Positions 1 through 11,076 of a DNA stretch of 64,000 nucleotides are shown one piece after another; the first letter of the stretch is position 1; every line of letters begins with the position of its first letter. Location: NCBI GenBank assembly GCA_015680685.1, contig MNCI01004036.1, positions 97,761 to 161,760 on the forward strand, in the 5' to 3' direction. The notes under the pieces are model-generated. The model saw only the letters and a program-made list of their open reading frames with translations. It was not told the origin of the DNA and did no database searches. The stretch is from Gnetum montanum. Its lineage: Eukaryota > Streptophyta > Gnetopsida > Gnetales > Gnetaceae. The translations under genes and the position numbers were made by a program.

Positions 1-1
1 G

Positions 2-585
2 TCTAACTTGTGAAAGAAAATCCATGGTTGGAAACAAGGAGGACATGAACCCTTGGATGATACCATGGGCCGATACTATGCACTGTTACATCATTTTCCT
101 AGTCATGGTTATTCGCAAAGGGATCAACTGCGCCATCTCGTGGGTGGGCTTAGGCATGAAAAGAGAAGAACCCTTGGGACTTATGCCCAAGGGAGACTAT
201 CCAAGCTTAGGTCCCATCAAATTCAAAGACTATTGGACCAAGTTGCTAAGGAAGAAGGTGAGCTACATAAGAGAGAAAGTGTGGAAGAGTATAACCGAGA
301 TCCTTCCCTCCGAAAGAGGGAAGTAAGATTTTGTGAGGATGAAGAAGAGTCACCACTCGAAGAGATGGTGAATAGAAAAACTTTGCCTATCCAAAAGAGG
401 ACATCAGAAGTTTCGGCAAAGGTAGACCAAATGTGGGATTCCCTAGACAATAAATTTCAAACTGTTTTTAAAATAGTAGAGGAGTCTAGAGAGCAAGGTA
501 GTGAGAAAAGAAAAAAGAAAGAGGCTGAACATGCACATAGCAAGGGTAAGGGAAAAGTTTCCATCATTGAAGAGGTTGTGGATTC
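2..585 (+). pseudogene. Element A gag, middle part
   Basis: The reading frame from base 2 matches the middle of gag in E (from ~43312) and F (from ~53352): a retrotransposon gag (capsid-like) domain with the conserved RRTLGTYAQGRLS stretch, then an acidic linker (CEDEEESPLEE) and a Lys-rich stretch before the N gap. Gag proteins of this class package the element RNA in virus-like particles. There is one in-frame stop near base 11 (TGA); the rest is open to the gap. The first ATG in the open stretch is at 53, but this is internal to gag and not a real start. The true start is outside the window. Confidence 0.85.
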
Positions 586-1499
586 NNNNNNNNNNNNNNN
601 NNNNNNNNNNNNNNNNNNNNNNNNNNNNNNNNNNNNNNNNNNNNNNNNNNNNNNNNNNNNNNNNNNNNNNNNNNNNNNNNNNNNNNNNNNNNNNNNNNNN
701 NNNNNNNNNNNNNNNNNNNNNNNNNNNNNNNNNNNNNNNNNNNNNNNNNNNNNNNNNNNNNNNNNNNNNNNNNNNNNNNNNNNNNNNNNNNNNNNNNNNN
801 NNNNNNNNNNNNNNNNNNNNNNNNNNNNNNNNNNNNNNNNNNNNNNNNNNNNNNNNNNNNNNNNNNNNNNNNNNNNNNNNNNNNNNNNNNNNNNNNNNNN
901 NNNNNNNNNNNNNNNNNNNNNNNNNNNNNNNNNNNNNNNNNNNNNNNNNNNNNNNNNNNNNNNNNNNNNNNNNNNNNNNNNNNNNNNNNNNNNNNNNNNN
1001 NNNNNNNNNNNNNNNNNNNNNNNNNNNNNNNNNNNNNNNNNNNNNNNNNNNNNNNNNNNNNNNNNNNNNNNNNNNNNNNNNNNNNNNNNNNNNNNNNNNN
1101 NNNNNNNNNNNNNNNNNNNNNNNNNNNNNNNNNNNNNNNNNNNNNNNNNNNNNNNNNNNNNNNNNNNNNNNNNNNNNNNNNNNNNNNNNNNNNNNNNNNN
1201 NNNNNNNNNNNNNNNNNNNNNNNNNNNNNNNNNNNNNNNNNNNNNNNNNNNNNNNNNNNNNNNNNNNNNNNNNNNNNNNNNNNNNNNNNNNNNNNNNNNN
1301 NNNNNNNNNNNNNNNNNNNNNNNNNNNNNNNNNNNNNNNNNNNNNNNNNNNNNNNNNNNNNNNNNNNNNNNNNNNNNNNNNNNNNNNNNNNNNNNNNNNN
1401 NNNNNNNNNNNNNNNNNNNNNNNNNNNNNNNNNNNNNNNNNNNNNNNNNNNNNNNNNNNNNNNNNNNNNNNNNNNNNNNNNNNNNNNNNNNNNNNNNNN
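586..1499. other. Assembly gap (914 N) flanked by a 194-bp duplication
   Basis: The run of N is preceded by 392-585 and followed by 1500-1693. These two stretches are near-identical copies of the same gag segment, with a handful of mismatches mostly at their left ends. In B, E and F this segment occurs once. The likeliest explanation is two contig ends that overlap but were not merged, so the gap size is probably not real. Confidence 0.8.
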
Positions 1500-2250
1500 C
1501 AAAAGATGACATGAGAAGTTTTGGAAAAGGTAGACCAAATGTGGGATTCCCTAGACAATAGATTTCAAACTGTTTTTAAAATAGTAGAGGAGTCTAGAGA
1601 GCAAGGTAGTGAGAAAAGAAAAAAGAAAGAGGCTGAACATGCACATAGCAAGGGTAAGGGAAAAGTTTCCATCATTGAAGAGGTTGTGGATTCGAAAACA
1701 AACAATGATAGTGGATGTGAGATATGTCAATATGACCATCCTAAGGGATGTTGCACGATAATCTCAAATCTGTAGGAGTTTGGGGTGTATGCACTCAACC
1801 CACAATTAAACAAAAGGCAAACACCCCAAAGGTTACCTTATCCTCAAGGTAACCCAAGGCAATTCCACCAACCCTTAACATATTATCCGAGTGGAACTCC
1901 ACCACAACTGATTGAGCAATATCAACAGTGGCAGTACCCACAATCATGGGGAATGCCACCACCAAGGCAATAATATCCTTACTGGTAACCTAACCCGTAT
2001 GGATATCATATGCAATAGCCAATCTCCCCACGTGACTCTATTGGTCACATCACTCCTCAACCTCACTACCAAGCCCACGAGTATTATGGGACTCCCTCTT
2101 CTAGGGGTGATATCCTGCAAGCGTATCATCCTTCTCATCCGGCTACATCTCTTCCACCAATAGCTCCACTACCACATGTTCCCACGATGCAAGGTAAAAT
2201 CCCTAACCAATTGCAGCAACATAACGCCATGAGGGCTGTTAACTCTTAAC
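1500..2250 (+). pseudogene. Element A gag, C-terminal part
   Basis: The frame starting at 1521 continues gag after the gap. It repeats the segment before the gap, then reaches the Cys-His motif CEICQYDHPKGC (about 1714-1749) and a long Pro/Gln/Tyr-rich tail (PYPQGNPRQFHQP, QYPQSWGMPPPRQ). The motif spacing is C-x2-C-x3-H-x3-C, one residue shorter in both gaps than the usual retroviral knuckle. Stops occur at 1773-1775, at 1971-1973 and further on. The stop at 1971-1973 replaces CAA of the related copies. The tail runs into the protease in the same frame, with no sign of a gag-pol frameshift site. Confidence 0.8.
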
Positions 2251-2318
2251 CTACTATTGGTTCCAACAACCACATAAAAAAAAGGCCTTTCTTTAGAACC
2301 AATAGACCAACTAAGCCC

Positions 2319-3169
2319 TTGCAATCACAAGCGGTTGATTCCTTAGACACCTCAGTATCAATCAAAACTCCGAAGCCTCCTTCAACCCAATCACCGCACT
2401 CAACGCATATAGTCATGCTAACACATTCCATCACCGATTGGATCAAAGCTGGCCACCTTCCTAGGAAATTCTCTAATCCTGGGAGTCCTCTGATATACTT
2501 ACAAATCGCTGGAAATGCACCATGCAAGGCTCTTTTGGATTCAGGTTCCGGTATTAACTTGATTTCTCAAGAAATGTACAAGGCCTGGAACCTGCCTCCA
2601 TTGAAAAAGAGCAACATCCATCTAGAGTTGGCCAACCAGTCCATCATTGTCCTATTGGGACTAGTGGAAGACATTGTTACCACTGTTTGTGGGTGGTCAT
2701 ACCCAGCTGACTTCCTAGTGATTTAGGTAAACAACGGTCAGTGGGACTTCTCAATCATAATGGGAAGATCATGGCTAAGCACCATCGATGCACACCTAGG
2801 AATCCGCAATCTTTCCCTAGAAATGTCAAAGGAAAATACATTTGAAAAGATTGAGAAGAAGAAAGTTTCATGCATCACATATAGTGACATAGGGTGTAAT
2901 TGCATGCAGAGGTCATGGTTTGTGCAAAGTTTAACATTGCTTGCTTGCAATTAGTGTGCAAAAGTGATCAACATACAAAGATGCGTGTATGCAGTACCCA
3001 CACAACAAGAAGGCACCTAGTGGCTGACAACTAATCAAGAAAGCAGTTCACTCATATGCATGGAACCAACTGAGGGTTTGACTTACGCTTACACCGATAG
3101 CATAGACGCATTAGAACAAGTCCACCACCAAATTCCAAGTCTTAACCTTGAAAATGTCAACTAAGGAAG
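2319..3169 (+). pseudogene. Element A aspartic protease and linker to RT
   Basis: The open stretch 2319-2726 holds a retropepsin-like protease. The active-site motif LLDSGSG is near 2535, preceded by a conserved helix (HLPRKFSNPGSPLIYLQ) and followed by EMYKAWNLPPLKK. Retropepsins cleave the gag-pol polyprotein. The frame stops at 2724-2726 (TAG), reopens at ~2760 with the conserved IMGRSWLSTIDA block and a Cys-rich linker seen in all copies, and stops again near 2952. A frameshift near 3150 separates this part from RT. Confidence 0.8.
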
Positions 3170-4822
3170 TTGGAAATCCCTGAGAAATTTAAGCAGGAGC
3201 CCCTCAAGCTGAAACCATTGCCCACCAGTATGGAATACACATTCCTTAAAAACGGAAAATCGGTAATTATCAACGCTAAGCTTGCTCCTCAATGGAAAGA
3301 AGAACTATTGAAGGTAATCAATAGATGGTCAAAAGCCTTCGCTTGGTCATATCCCAAATTAATTGGAATAGATCCTAGGATATGCCAACATAGGATTTAC
3401 ATTAACCCCTCCATGAAGCCTCAAAGACAACCGTAGAGGTGGTTGAATCCAAAGCTGAAGCAAGTAGTCAAGGAAGAAATTGAACAGCTTCTCAAGGTTG
3501 GGTTCATATACCCCATTGCTGATAGCGAATGGGTTAGCCCCTTAGTTATTGTGCCTAAAAAGGGAGGCAAATGGAGGGTGTGCATAGATTTCAAGCTACT
3601 AAATATGGCAACATTCAAAGATCACTTTCCGTTGCCATTTTTTGACCAAGTCTTAGACACCATCGCAAGGCATCGCTACTACAATTTTTTGGATGGATAT
3701 AGCGGATATAATTAAATACAAATAGCCCCAGAAGACCAAGCTAATACTACGTTCACTAGTCCTTGGGGAACATTTGCATACAAACAGATGTCATTTGTCT
3801 TGTGCAATGCCCTTGCAACATTTCGACGACTAGTTCTAAGCATCTTCCAATAGTAGATAGGAAATGGTGTGGAGGTCTTTATGGACGACTTCTCCACTTA
3901 TGGAGCAAACTTTGATCAAGCCTTGGACCAGTTGGAGCAAGTGTTAAAAAGATGTGCAAAAACCAATTTGAGGCTTAATTGGTAGAAAAGTCATTTGATG
4001 GTCCAAGAAGGCATAGTACTAGGGCACAAAATTTCACACACAGGGATAGAGGTAGACCCAGAGAAAATCAAAGTTATCCAAGGAATTACCTATCAACCGA
4101 AAACTATCAAAGATATTTGGTCATTCCTTGGACATACTAGCTACTATAGGAGATTTATTTCAAAGGTTGTCAACAATAGGGAGATTATGAAGATATTGAC
4201 AAGAACTGTTAACAAGTTTAGGCAAGACTGGAGTAGTAAACTGAACGATGCTCTTTAGGCATACTGCGCCACATGAAAACTCCCTACAGGCTACTCTCCC
4301 TATCAGTTAGTATATGGTAAATTACCAATGCTTCCCATTCAAACCAAGCTTTGTACACTATCCATGACATGTGACCTCAACCTTGACTTTGATCTAGCGC
4401 AGAAATAATGGTTAGTAACCCTTAACTTGCTAGATGAAAACTGACTAACTACCCTATCATCTAATGAGTTACACAAGGCATTCAATAAACAATGTCATGA
4501 CCTAAGGATTAGGAAAGTTAAATATCAACTGGAAGATAAGGTTCTCTATTGGAATCCCACACATGTGCCACAACGTACTAAATTTCAAACACTGTGGGAA
4601 GGACCTTATATTATTTATGCAACTTTTCCTTCAGGGGTCATGACAATATACAAACTTGAGAGCCTAGACAAGAAACTGTTGGTCAACGTACAACAAACCA
4701 AACCTTTTAATGAGCTTAGGACAACTAGTACACATGCTATCTATGTTGATGGACAACCTTGCTCACTATTTTGGATCTCCTCCTTCCAACTTAGTCATGG
4801 GGGAGATGGCCACCTATGCTAA
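3170..4822 (+). pseudogene. Element A reverse transcriptase fused by deletion to integrase C-terminus
   Basis: RT begins with the conserved EIPEKFKQEPLKLKPLP segment and carries GGKWRVCIDF (3567-3596 region), the DHFPLP block and the catalytic FMDDF motif (Asp pair at 3884-3889). At about 4155-4168 the sequence jumps from the RT thumb (GHTSYYRRFI) straight to the integrase segment NREIMKILTRT. Relative to element F, about 1.3 kb is missing: the end of RT, RNase H, the integrase zinc-binding domain and the DDE core. The remaining integrase tail runs to the stop at 4822. Stops at 3436, 3715, 3851-3856 and 3985 replace CAA/CAG codons of sister copies. Enzymatically inactive. Confidence 0.88.
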
Positions 4823-6777
4823 CCATTCTAGGCCCTTAGTCCTTTTTGAAATTTTTTTTACACATTTTTTTATTTTACACATTCTTTACACTTTTCTTAT
4901 TTTTGTTTTACACCATCGTTCATGTTTTTACTATTTCTTTATTTGCTTGATTTACTTTTATTCATCATCTAATGAGTGCTCATGATGGTGGATTGAATTA
5001 TATCATATTGATTGCTAATGTTTAGTTTTTACCTTTGAATTATGATGTTGTTATTAAGGTATGGTTCTTTTCGTAAAATAGGCAATGAGTCCACGTTGTC
5101 CACTCATCCATACAACTCTATGGTCTCCTTTGGCTTGGAACTGTACAGTCTCTCCCCCCCTAAGTAAACTTTAAATGAATTGGTGGCTGGGTATTTTTCA
5201 AACCAAGGAAAGACTCAAAGGATGAAAAGGGTGTGAGTTCAAGGGGATTCGATGCATTTGTGCTGGCCATTCTCTTGGGTGCTTGGATGCTTTTTCTTGG
5301 GTTTTCTGCCATTCTGACATTGTTCAAAAATCAAGAAGCCGAGTGAATAAAAATAAGTCTTTGCATGATGTGGTTCTCATGCAAAAGAGAGAGAGAGAGA
5401 AAATTGAGAATTTAAAGCACACCCCTAAGACATAATAAAGCAATATGGCTACAAAGTCTTTACATGGTGTGGTTCTCATGCAAAAAAAAAAAAGGAGAAA
5501 AGTGAGAATTCAAAGCACACCCCTTAAACATAATAAAGCAATATAGGCTACAAGAACTGGTTATGGAATTGGAAAGACATGTTACCCATGCTTGAAGGTT
5601 CCCTATAACTAAGGCCCTTTCTCGCTTCCTACTTCTCCATCTCGCTCTCCTCGGAATGATGGTGGCTCTTTGTGAAAGTATTCTTGTTGCTTCAAGTGGA
5701 TGGATTGGTCAAGTGTGTTGATGCGAGGTCACTAGATGTGGTTTGTTTGAGTCTAGATTTGGGATGAGTTCTATTCAGTCACATTAACCATAAAATACAC
5801 AAGGGACTTTACACAACCTTGTTCTTGGGATTCCATTCCATTCTCTCCTCTCCATCTTTCTTCCCATTTTCCACCTCATTGCTGGTTTTATCATTAGTTC
5901 GTTCTAGGTTGATGCATTATTTTTCTTTGGTGAATTCTTGTGGGTAAGTTTTTAACTCTTTCTTCCAAATGACATTCCTAAAGCCTACGGACTCTTTGGT
6001 TTGTGGGTTTGTCAGGGTATAAAAGGCATGAGCCTGCTTTGGGGAGGACCCACTAGCATTCCTTTTTGGTGCAATTGTTAAGTTCTTTTCTTTAAACATT
6101 TCCTACAATCAATCATCTTTTGTTTCATCCCCATCCATGACATCCATTTTATTGGCATTGTCATTGTTATTTTTTTGACATCTTTCTTGTTCCTCATATT
6201 TTTCCATCTTATAGCTACCAGAGGTTCACTCTTAGTCATCGGGGTCCTAGCACAAATTTTTCAATTTTTTCCATTTTACTATTTGCCTAACCCCTACACC
6301 TTGGGTAGTCACCTGTGATAAATCTTCAAACCAGTTTCTACCATAACCACAACTCAACCAATGTGCTTCATATCAAGGCAAGGTATCAACTACATTATGG
6401 TTTATCTATCCTTGCTCATTTGTGACTATGTTGTGTGTGCAGATGGTGATCATACAAACAATGGACTGGGCTTGGAGAAAGCACTCAGGATGGATCGAAA
6501 CTGGAGTGTTCACGAAAGGAGCAAGTCTAGTGGCGTGGCTATGAATAAACAACAGAAGGCGCAATCTTAGCATTGGCGGCAACACGCTTCATTTTTCCCT
6601 CTTTCTATACAAGCTACCAAATAAAGGCTTGGATGTCATTTATGTAGTAAAATGCTTATTGATCCGTTCACTGGGCACGTTGAGTCTGTTATCCCATTCC
6701 ATCATTAGTTATCAATTAGTTAATAATCCCATACATTCCCAATATTTTGTAAGGAACTCGAGGACGAGTTTTCATTT
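4823..6777 (+). other. Element A 3' non-coding region
   Basis: No supported long ORF. It holds T-rich tracts after pol, a duplicated ~95-bp block (about 5359-5450 and 5455-5550) containing an inverted repeat TTTGCATG/CATGCAAA, a short GA run (5385-5401), a mid-region copy of the polypurine-like AGTCATCGGGG (6234-6244), and a splice-acceptor-like TTGTGTGTGCAG immediately before ATG at 6443. These items recur at matching positions in B, E and F, so this is a conserved part of the element rather than inserted host DNA. Confidence 0.75.
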
Positions 6778-6790
6778 AGTCATGGGGGTA
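6778..6790 (+). promoter_or_regulatory. Polypurine tract of element A
   Basis: AGTCATGGGGGTA lies directly before the 3' LTR start TGATGAG. The same 13-mer, or a close variant, stands at this position in B, C, D, E and F. In LTR retroelements this tract primes plus-strand DNA synthesis. Confidence 0.85.
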
Positions 6791-6908
6791 TGATGAGAGC
6801 GGTTACTCTAATAATTAGAGTGGTAGTTTTTCTCTAAAATTAGAGGGGTAGTTTCTCTAAAATTAGAGTGGCAGTTTTTGTAATTATTAGAGTAGTTGCT
6901 CCCAAGCC
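6791..6908 (+). promoter_or_regulatory. U3 cassette of LTR A: repeated CTCTAA...TTAGAG
   Basis: Between the LTR start and the TATA-like box are three units with inverted arms CTCTAA/TTAGAG: 6806-6820, 6832-6845 and 6855-6868. A partial fourth (TAATTATTAGAG) is at 6881-6892. No other LTR in the window carries this motif. A role as enhancer or transcription-factor site array is inferred from position only. Confidence 0.65.
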
Positions 6909-7674
6909 TACAAATACAGTGCCCAAGTGCGCAATAGGGAAAAGTCAAGAAGAAGAAGTCAAGAGTAATTCAGAAGAAGGAATTCAGAACAAGAAGTCTA
7001 GTAGGAGTCAAGTAGTGAAACTTTTGTAATTAGAGTATTTTCCAAGTGCCCACAGCAGGAGGTCTAAGTGTGGATGGATCTTTATTCGAGCACTGTGTAC
7101 CTGAGCACACCTTGTGTACGGCAATAAAGACAAGCTCTTGGATTCATCCTTGTAGCACTTGAGATTTGTTTTTTTACTCATTTCCTTTATTTTATTTTCT
7201 TCTGCATTTATTTTATTTTATTTTATGCACTTTACATTTATGTTATTAGCACACACAGTACGATCACTTTGAGCATGCGTGTAACACTTGGTAACCCAAT
7301 AACGATTAGTGTTTGGTAATCCTAGTAGTGTTGCGCTGGTTCAGGATGTGTACAACAAGTGAGAACAGATACTAGTGTTAGGATTAGTTAAAGCCTAGTT
7401 AATCAATAGTTAAGTTAAATTAGTCACTTAGTTATCTCTCTCTCATCTCTTATTAGTAGTAGGACATAAAAACATAAAAGCTATAAAAATCATATGCCTC
7501 AGCTTACTTAACCATACAATCATGACATACAAGTAAGTTTGGGAAGACAATGATTAATCAACCCATCCTTGTTCCACAAGGGCGCATAAGCACTTAGTCC
7601 TTGGAATTCGACCAGATTGTGCGTGAAACGCTTGTATTCATATGGTTGAGTGTAGGGTACCTCGCTGCTCATCA
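6791..7674 (+). repeat. 3' LTR of element A (884 bp)
   Basis: The LTR starts TGATGAG and ends CTCATCA, a perfect 7-bp terminal inverted repeat. It holds a TATA-like TACAAATA at 6909-6916, a polyadenylation signal AATAAA near 7122 in the shared block GTGTACGGCAATAAAGAC, and the shared U5 end with GTTGAGTGTAGGG. Downstream of the TATA box it aligns with the LTRs of the other elements; upstream it does not. The next base begins element B's truncated LTR. Confidence 0.9.
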
Positions 7675-8434
7675 CCCGATATCGGAACATGTCTCGTTGT
7701 CTATAAATAAGAGATCGGGGCACTTGGTTTCAATAGTAGTTTCTTAGTCCCTTACCCAAACTCTTGTAGTTTTCCCTTTTCAGAGTTAGAATTATTTTTG
7801 AGTGTCCACAGTAGGAGTCATAAAGTGAATGGATCCTTATTCGAGCATTGTGTACCTGAGCACACCTTGTGTCCGGAAATAAAGACAAACTTTGCGATAA
7901 ACCTTACAACATTCAGAATAGCTTATTTATTGCATTTAATGTTATTTACATTTATTTGATGCTTTCATTAGTTAATTGGTTGTTTTTATTGATTTGTTAA
8001 TTTTCCATAGTAAGCACACTCAGTATGACCACTTCAAGCATACATGGAACTCTTAGTAACCCAGTAACAACTAACGTTTGGTAATCTCAGTAGTGTTACA
8101 TTGGTTTAGGATGTGTACGAAGAGTGGGAACAGATGCTAGTGTTAGGACTAATTAGAGCCTAGCTGATTAGTTAAATTAAATTAGTTATTTAATTATTTC
8201 ATTTTTCCATTTTAAGCACCAGGAACATAAAACATAAAAAACCATATAAATCACATACCTCAAGTTTACTTAACTATATAATTGTGTCATACAAGTAAGC
8301 TTGGAATGACAATAATCATCTAACCCATCCTTGTTTTGTCAAGGCACATAAGCATGTAGTCCTTGGAGTTTGACTGGATTACGTGAACACTTGTATTTGT
8401 TTGGTTGAGTGTAGGGGTATCTTGCCACTCATCA
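7675..8434 (+). repeat. 5' LTR of element B, lacking the first 56 bp
   Basis: The sequence from 7675 matches the 3' LTR from 16829 onward: TATAAATA at 7702-7709, AATAAA near 7879 and the end CTCATCA at 8428-8434. The first 56 bp (equivalent to 16773-16828) are absent, and the break lies exactly at the end of LTR A. If A inserted here, the 5-bp target duplication would be CCCGA (7675-7679), with its partner left of the window. Confidence 0.88.
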
Positions 8435-8435
8435 T

Positions 8436-8453
8436 TGGCACCGTTGCCAGGGA
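8436..8453 (+). promoter_or_regulatory. Primer-binding site of element B (tRNA-Asp type)
   Basis: TGGCACCGTTGCCAGGGA lies one base after the LTR. It differs from the complement of the plant tRNA-Asp 3' end, TGGCGCCGTTGCCGGGGA, by two G-to-A changes only. Confidence 0.85.
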
Positions 8454-8582
8454 TTATGTTGTTTTTGCGCTAATTAGAACTTAGGAATCTTCCCATCGTT
8501 GGAATGAACCATTAGGGTTAGTTATCTTAAAATTATTCGAAAAAGAAAAGAAAAAAAAGTATTGCACATTGAATAATCAATC

Positions 8583-11000
8583 ATGTCTCCTTCTTCTTAT
8601 GAGAGTGCTTCACTGCCTAGGTCTAACACAATGCATAATCAAAGGCGTAGTACACATGATGATCCACCAGTGCCCCAATAGTTTCATGTGGTATACGCTC
8701 ATCCTAATGAGTGCATATCAAACTTTACCTTTATCCTCCACCAGGATGAACAACTGCATTGGCATGATTTAGAAGGTAACATAGTGTTACCTCCTGATCT
8801 CTCAGTCCTAAGCATGCTTCTTCGTGCTCTTACACAAATTGGTATGCAGCACTTATAGGTAGAGTACGTTATGCATGAACATGACTCAAGAGAGTATCAA
8901 CCCACGAAGGCACAACGTCAAAGGAACCTACACTAGGAGAGACATTACAAAGCCATGAATGGGAAGTGGTCTCAGGATGTCCCATATGTTCTAAGTGAAA
9001 ATGAGGGTGGTGAACTTGCCTCAGGAGGTCTTCCACAAAATGATGTTCCTCCCATTGACTTTGGTCAAGGGGTTTTGTATCAAAATCTTTAATCAACTAT
9101 CCATAACCTAGATTCTGGTACTAATGGACATAAAGGGTCCAAAAAAGGAACACGAACACATGACAAAGATGGACATTCTGATTGTAACCACGACCGAGGC
9201 TGTGACCACCAAAGAGAAGGTAGCAGGCATTGTCATGGTGCCAGTCCTCCTTTCTCTTCACCTTCATCATCTTCTCCCCCCTCTCATTCAAGATCAGAAT
9301 GCAGTCGTAAAGGGAAAGACCTTGAGGATAATGGTAGGTGAAATAGGANATAAAGGGAAAGACCTTGAGGATAATGGTAGGTGAAATAGGAATAATAAAC
9401 AAAAATAGTCAAGAAAGGGGATGAGGACACTCTAGAGAAACACATCATGAAAAGAGGGAGAGTAGAGAACAACATAGAAATCATAGACACCATAGACAAT
9501 CCCATCACGATGAACCCCTACTCGCTACCCGAAGTATGCTAGATATAACTAAGGCCGTTAGAATCCCAAAAAGGCACCAAAAAGATAGTAGGATCAAGAG
9601 ATTAGACATGAATAACATCCCACGATTTGAAGGGGAATACCATGCGGATCCTCAAAATCATCTACAAGCATTTCATATTGCATGTGTCTTACAAAACATA
9701 GAAAATGAGTGGCAAAACTCAAGTTGTTTCCACAGACACTGATCAAGGAAGCGGAAAGCTAGTACTGGTCCTTAGAACTGGAATCCATTCGCCGATGGGG
9801 TACCATGTTAGAATTGTGTAACGATAAGTATCAAATATACTCCCGAGTGTCCAACCTACATAAGCAAATCCAAGGATGGAAAAAAGGAGGACATGAACCC
9901 TTGGATGCTTCCATGGGTCGATATTATGCATGATTACATCGTTGCCCTGGCCATGGATACTTGCAAAGGGAACAACTATGCCATCTCGTAGAAGGGCTTA
10001 GGCACGAAATGCGAAGAACCCTTGGGACTTATGCCCAAGGAAGACTATCCAAGCTTAGAGCCCATAAAGTACAAAGATTGTTGGAGCAAGTTGCCAAGGA
10101 GGAAGGTGAGTTAAGGAAAAGAGAAAGTGCACAGGAATACAATAGAGATCCTTCCCTTTGAAAGAAGGAAGTTAGATTTTGCGAGGATGAAGAAGAGTCA
10201 CCACTTGAAGAGATGGTGAATAGGAGAACTTTGCCTATTCTAAAATTTGTATTAGAAGTATTGGCAAAGGTAGATTAAATGTGGAACTCCCTAGATGATA
10301 AATTCCAAATTGTTCTAAAAATAGTAGAGGAGTCTAGAGAACAAAGTAGTGACTGAGAGAGGAGAAAAAAGAAAGAAGCTGAATATGCACATAACAAAGG
10401 TAAGGGCAAAGTTGCCATCATTGAAGAGGTTATGGATTCAGACACAGATAATGATGAAGGATGTGAGATATGCCAATATGACCATCCTAAAGGATGTTGC
10501 CCAATAGTGTCACATCTGCAAGAGTCTGGGGTGTATGCACTAAACCCATGATTAAATAGATGGCAAACACCCTGAAGGTTACCTTATCCTCAAGGTAACC
10601 CAAGGTAGTTCCACCAACCCTTGACGTATTATCCAAGTGGAACTCTACCATAACCAAATGAACAGTATCAACAATGACAACACCCACAATCATTGGGAAT
10701 GCCACCACCATGTCAATAGTACCCTTATCATCAACCTAACCCGTACAAATACTATGTGTAGCAGCCAATTTCTTCATGTGACTTCACTAGTCATGTCACT
10801 CCTTAGCCTCATAACCAAACCCACGAGTACTATAGAACTCCTTCTCCTATGGGTGATGTTCCACAAACATACTATCCTTCTCATCTGACTACACCTCTTC
10901 CATCCTTAGCTCCATTACCACCTACTCCAGCTATGCAGGGTGAGCTTCCTACCTAGTCGCAGCAACGTAACGCTACAAGGGCTATCAATCCTCAACCTAC
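8583..11000 (+). pseudogene. Element B gag
   Basis: The start is placed at ATG 8583 because it matches the ATG of E at 42099 (a Ser-rich start after the leader). The order is an N-terminal region with the NFTFILHQDEQ block, a His/Ser/Arg-rich segment, the capsid-like region (MNNIPRFEG near 9610; RRTLGTYAQGRLS near 10012), the CEICQYDHPKGC motif (near 10463-10498) and a Pro/Gln/Tyr-rich tail. Several stops and at least two frame changes are seen. One lies beside a 41-bp duplication around the N at 9349 and may be an assembly error rather than a mutation. Confidence 0.8.
9308..9391. other. Assembly join: N flanked by an exact 41-bp repeat
   Basis: Bases 9308-9348 are repeated exactly at 9351-9391 on either side of a single N at 9349. 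Elements E and F have this gag stretch once. The pattern fits two contig ends placed side by side without merging their overlap. Confidence 0.75.
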
Positions 11001-11076
11001 TGTTGGTTTAGACAATCGCACAAAGAAGAGACCTTTCTTTAGAACCAACAATCCAACCAAGTCCTTATAGCCACAA

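Larger units (their letters stand above)
1..7674 (+). mobile_element. Element A: Ty3/gypsy LTR retrotransposon, 3' part only
   Basis: This is the right part of an Athila-like Ty3/gypsy element whose 5' LTR, primer site and gag start lie left of the window. Visible in order are gag (2-585 and 1500-~2250, split by an N gap), protease, RT, a deletion that joins RT to the integrase tail near 4160, a ~2 kb 3' non-coding region, a polypurine tract and a complete 3' LTR. The same gene order, motifs and 3' region recur in elements B, E and F, which allows the broken parts to be recognised. Many stops sit where related copies have CAA or CAG, so the copy is dead. It directly abuts the truncated 5' LTR of B, probably because it was inserted into it. 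Confidence 0.9.

Noticed and set aside
53-1561. A 502-codon ORF spanning the N gap
   Set aside because: Most of it is N translated as X. The real content is gag before 585, and the post-gap part of gag lies in another frame.
5988-6030. TATAAAAG in the 3' region of A as an internal promoter
   Set aside because: B, E and F read CATTAAGGGC at that place, so it is a point mutation in A rather than a conserved signal.
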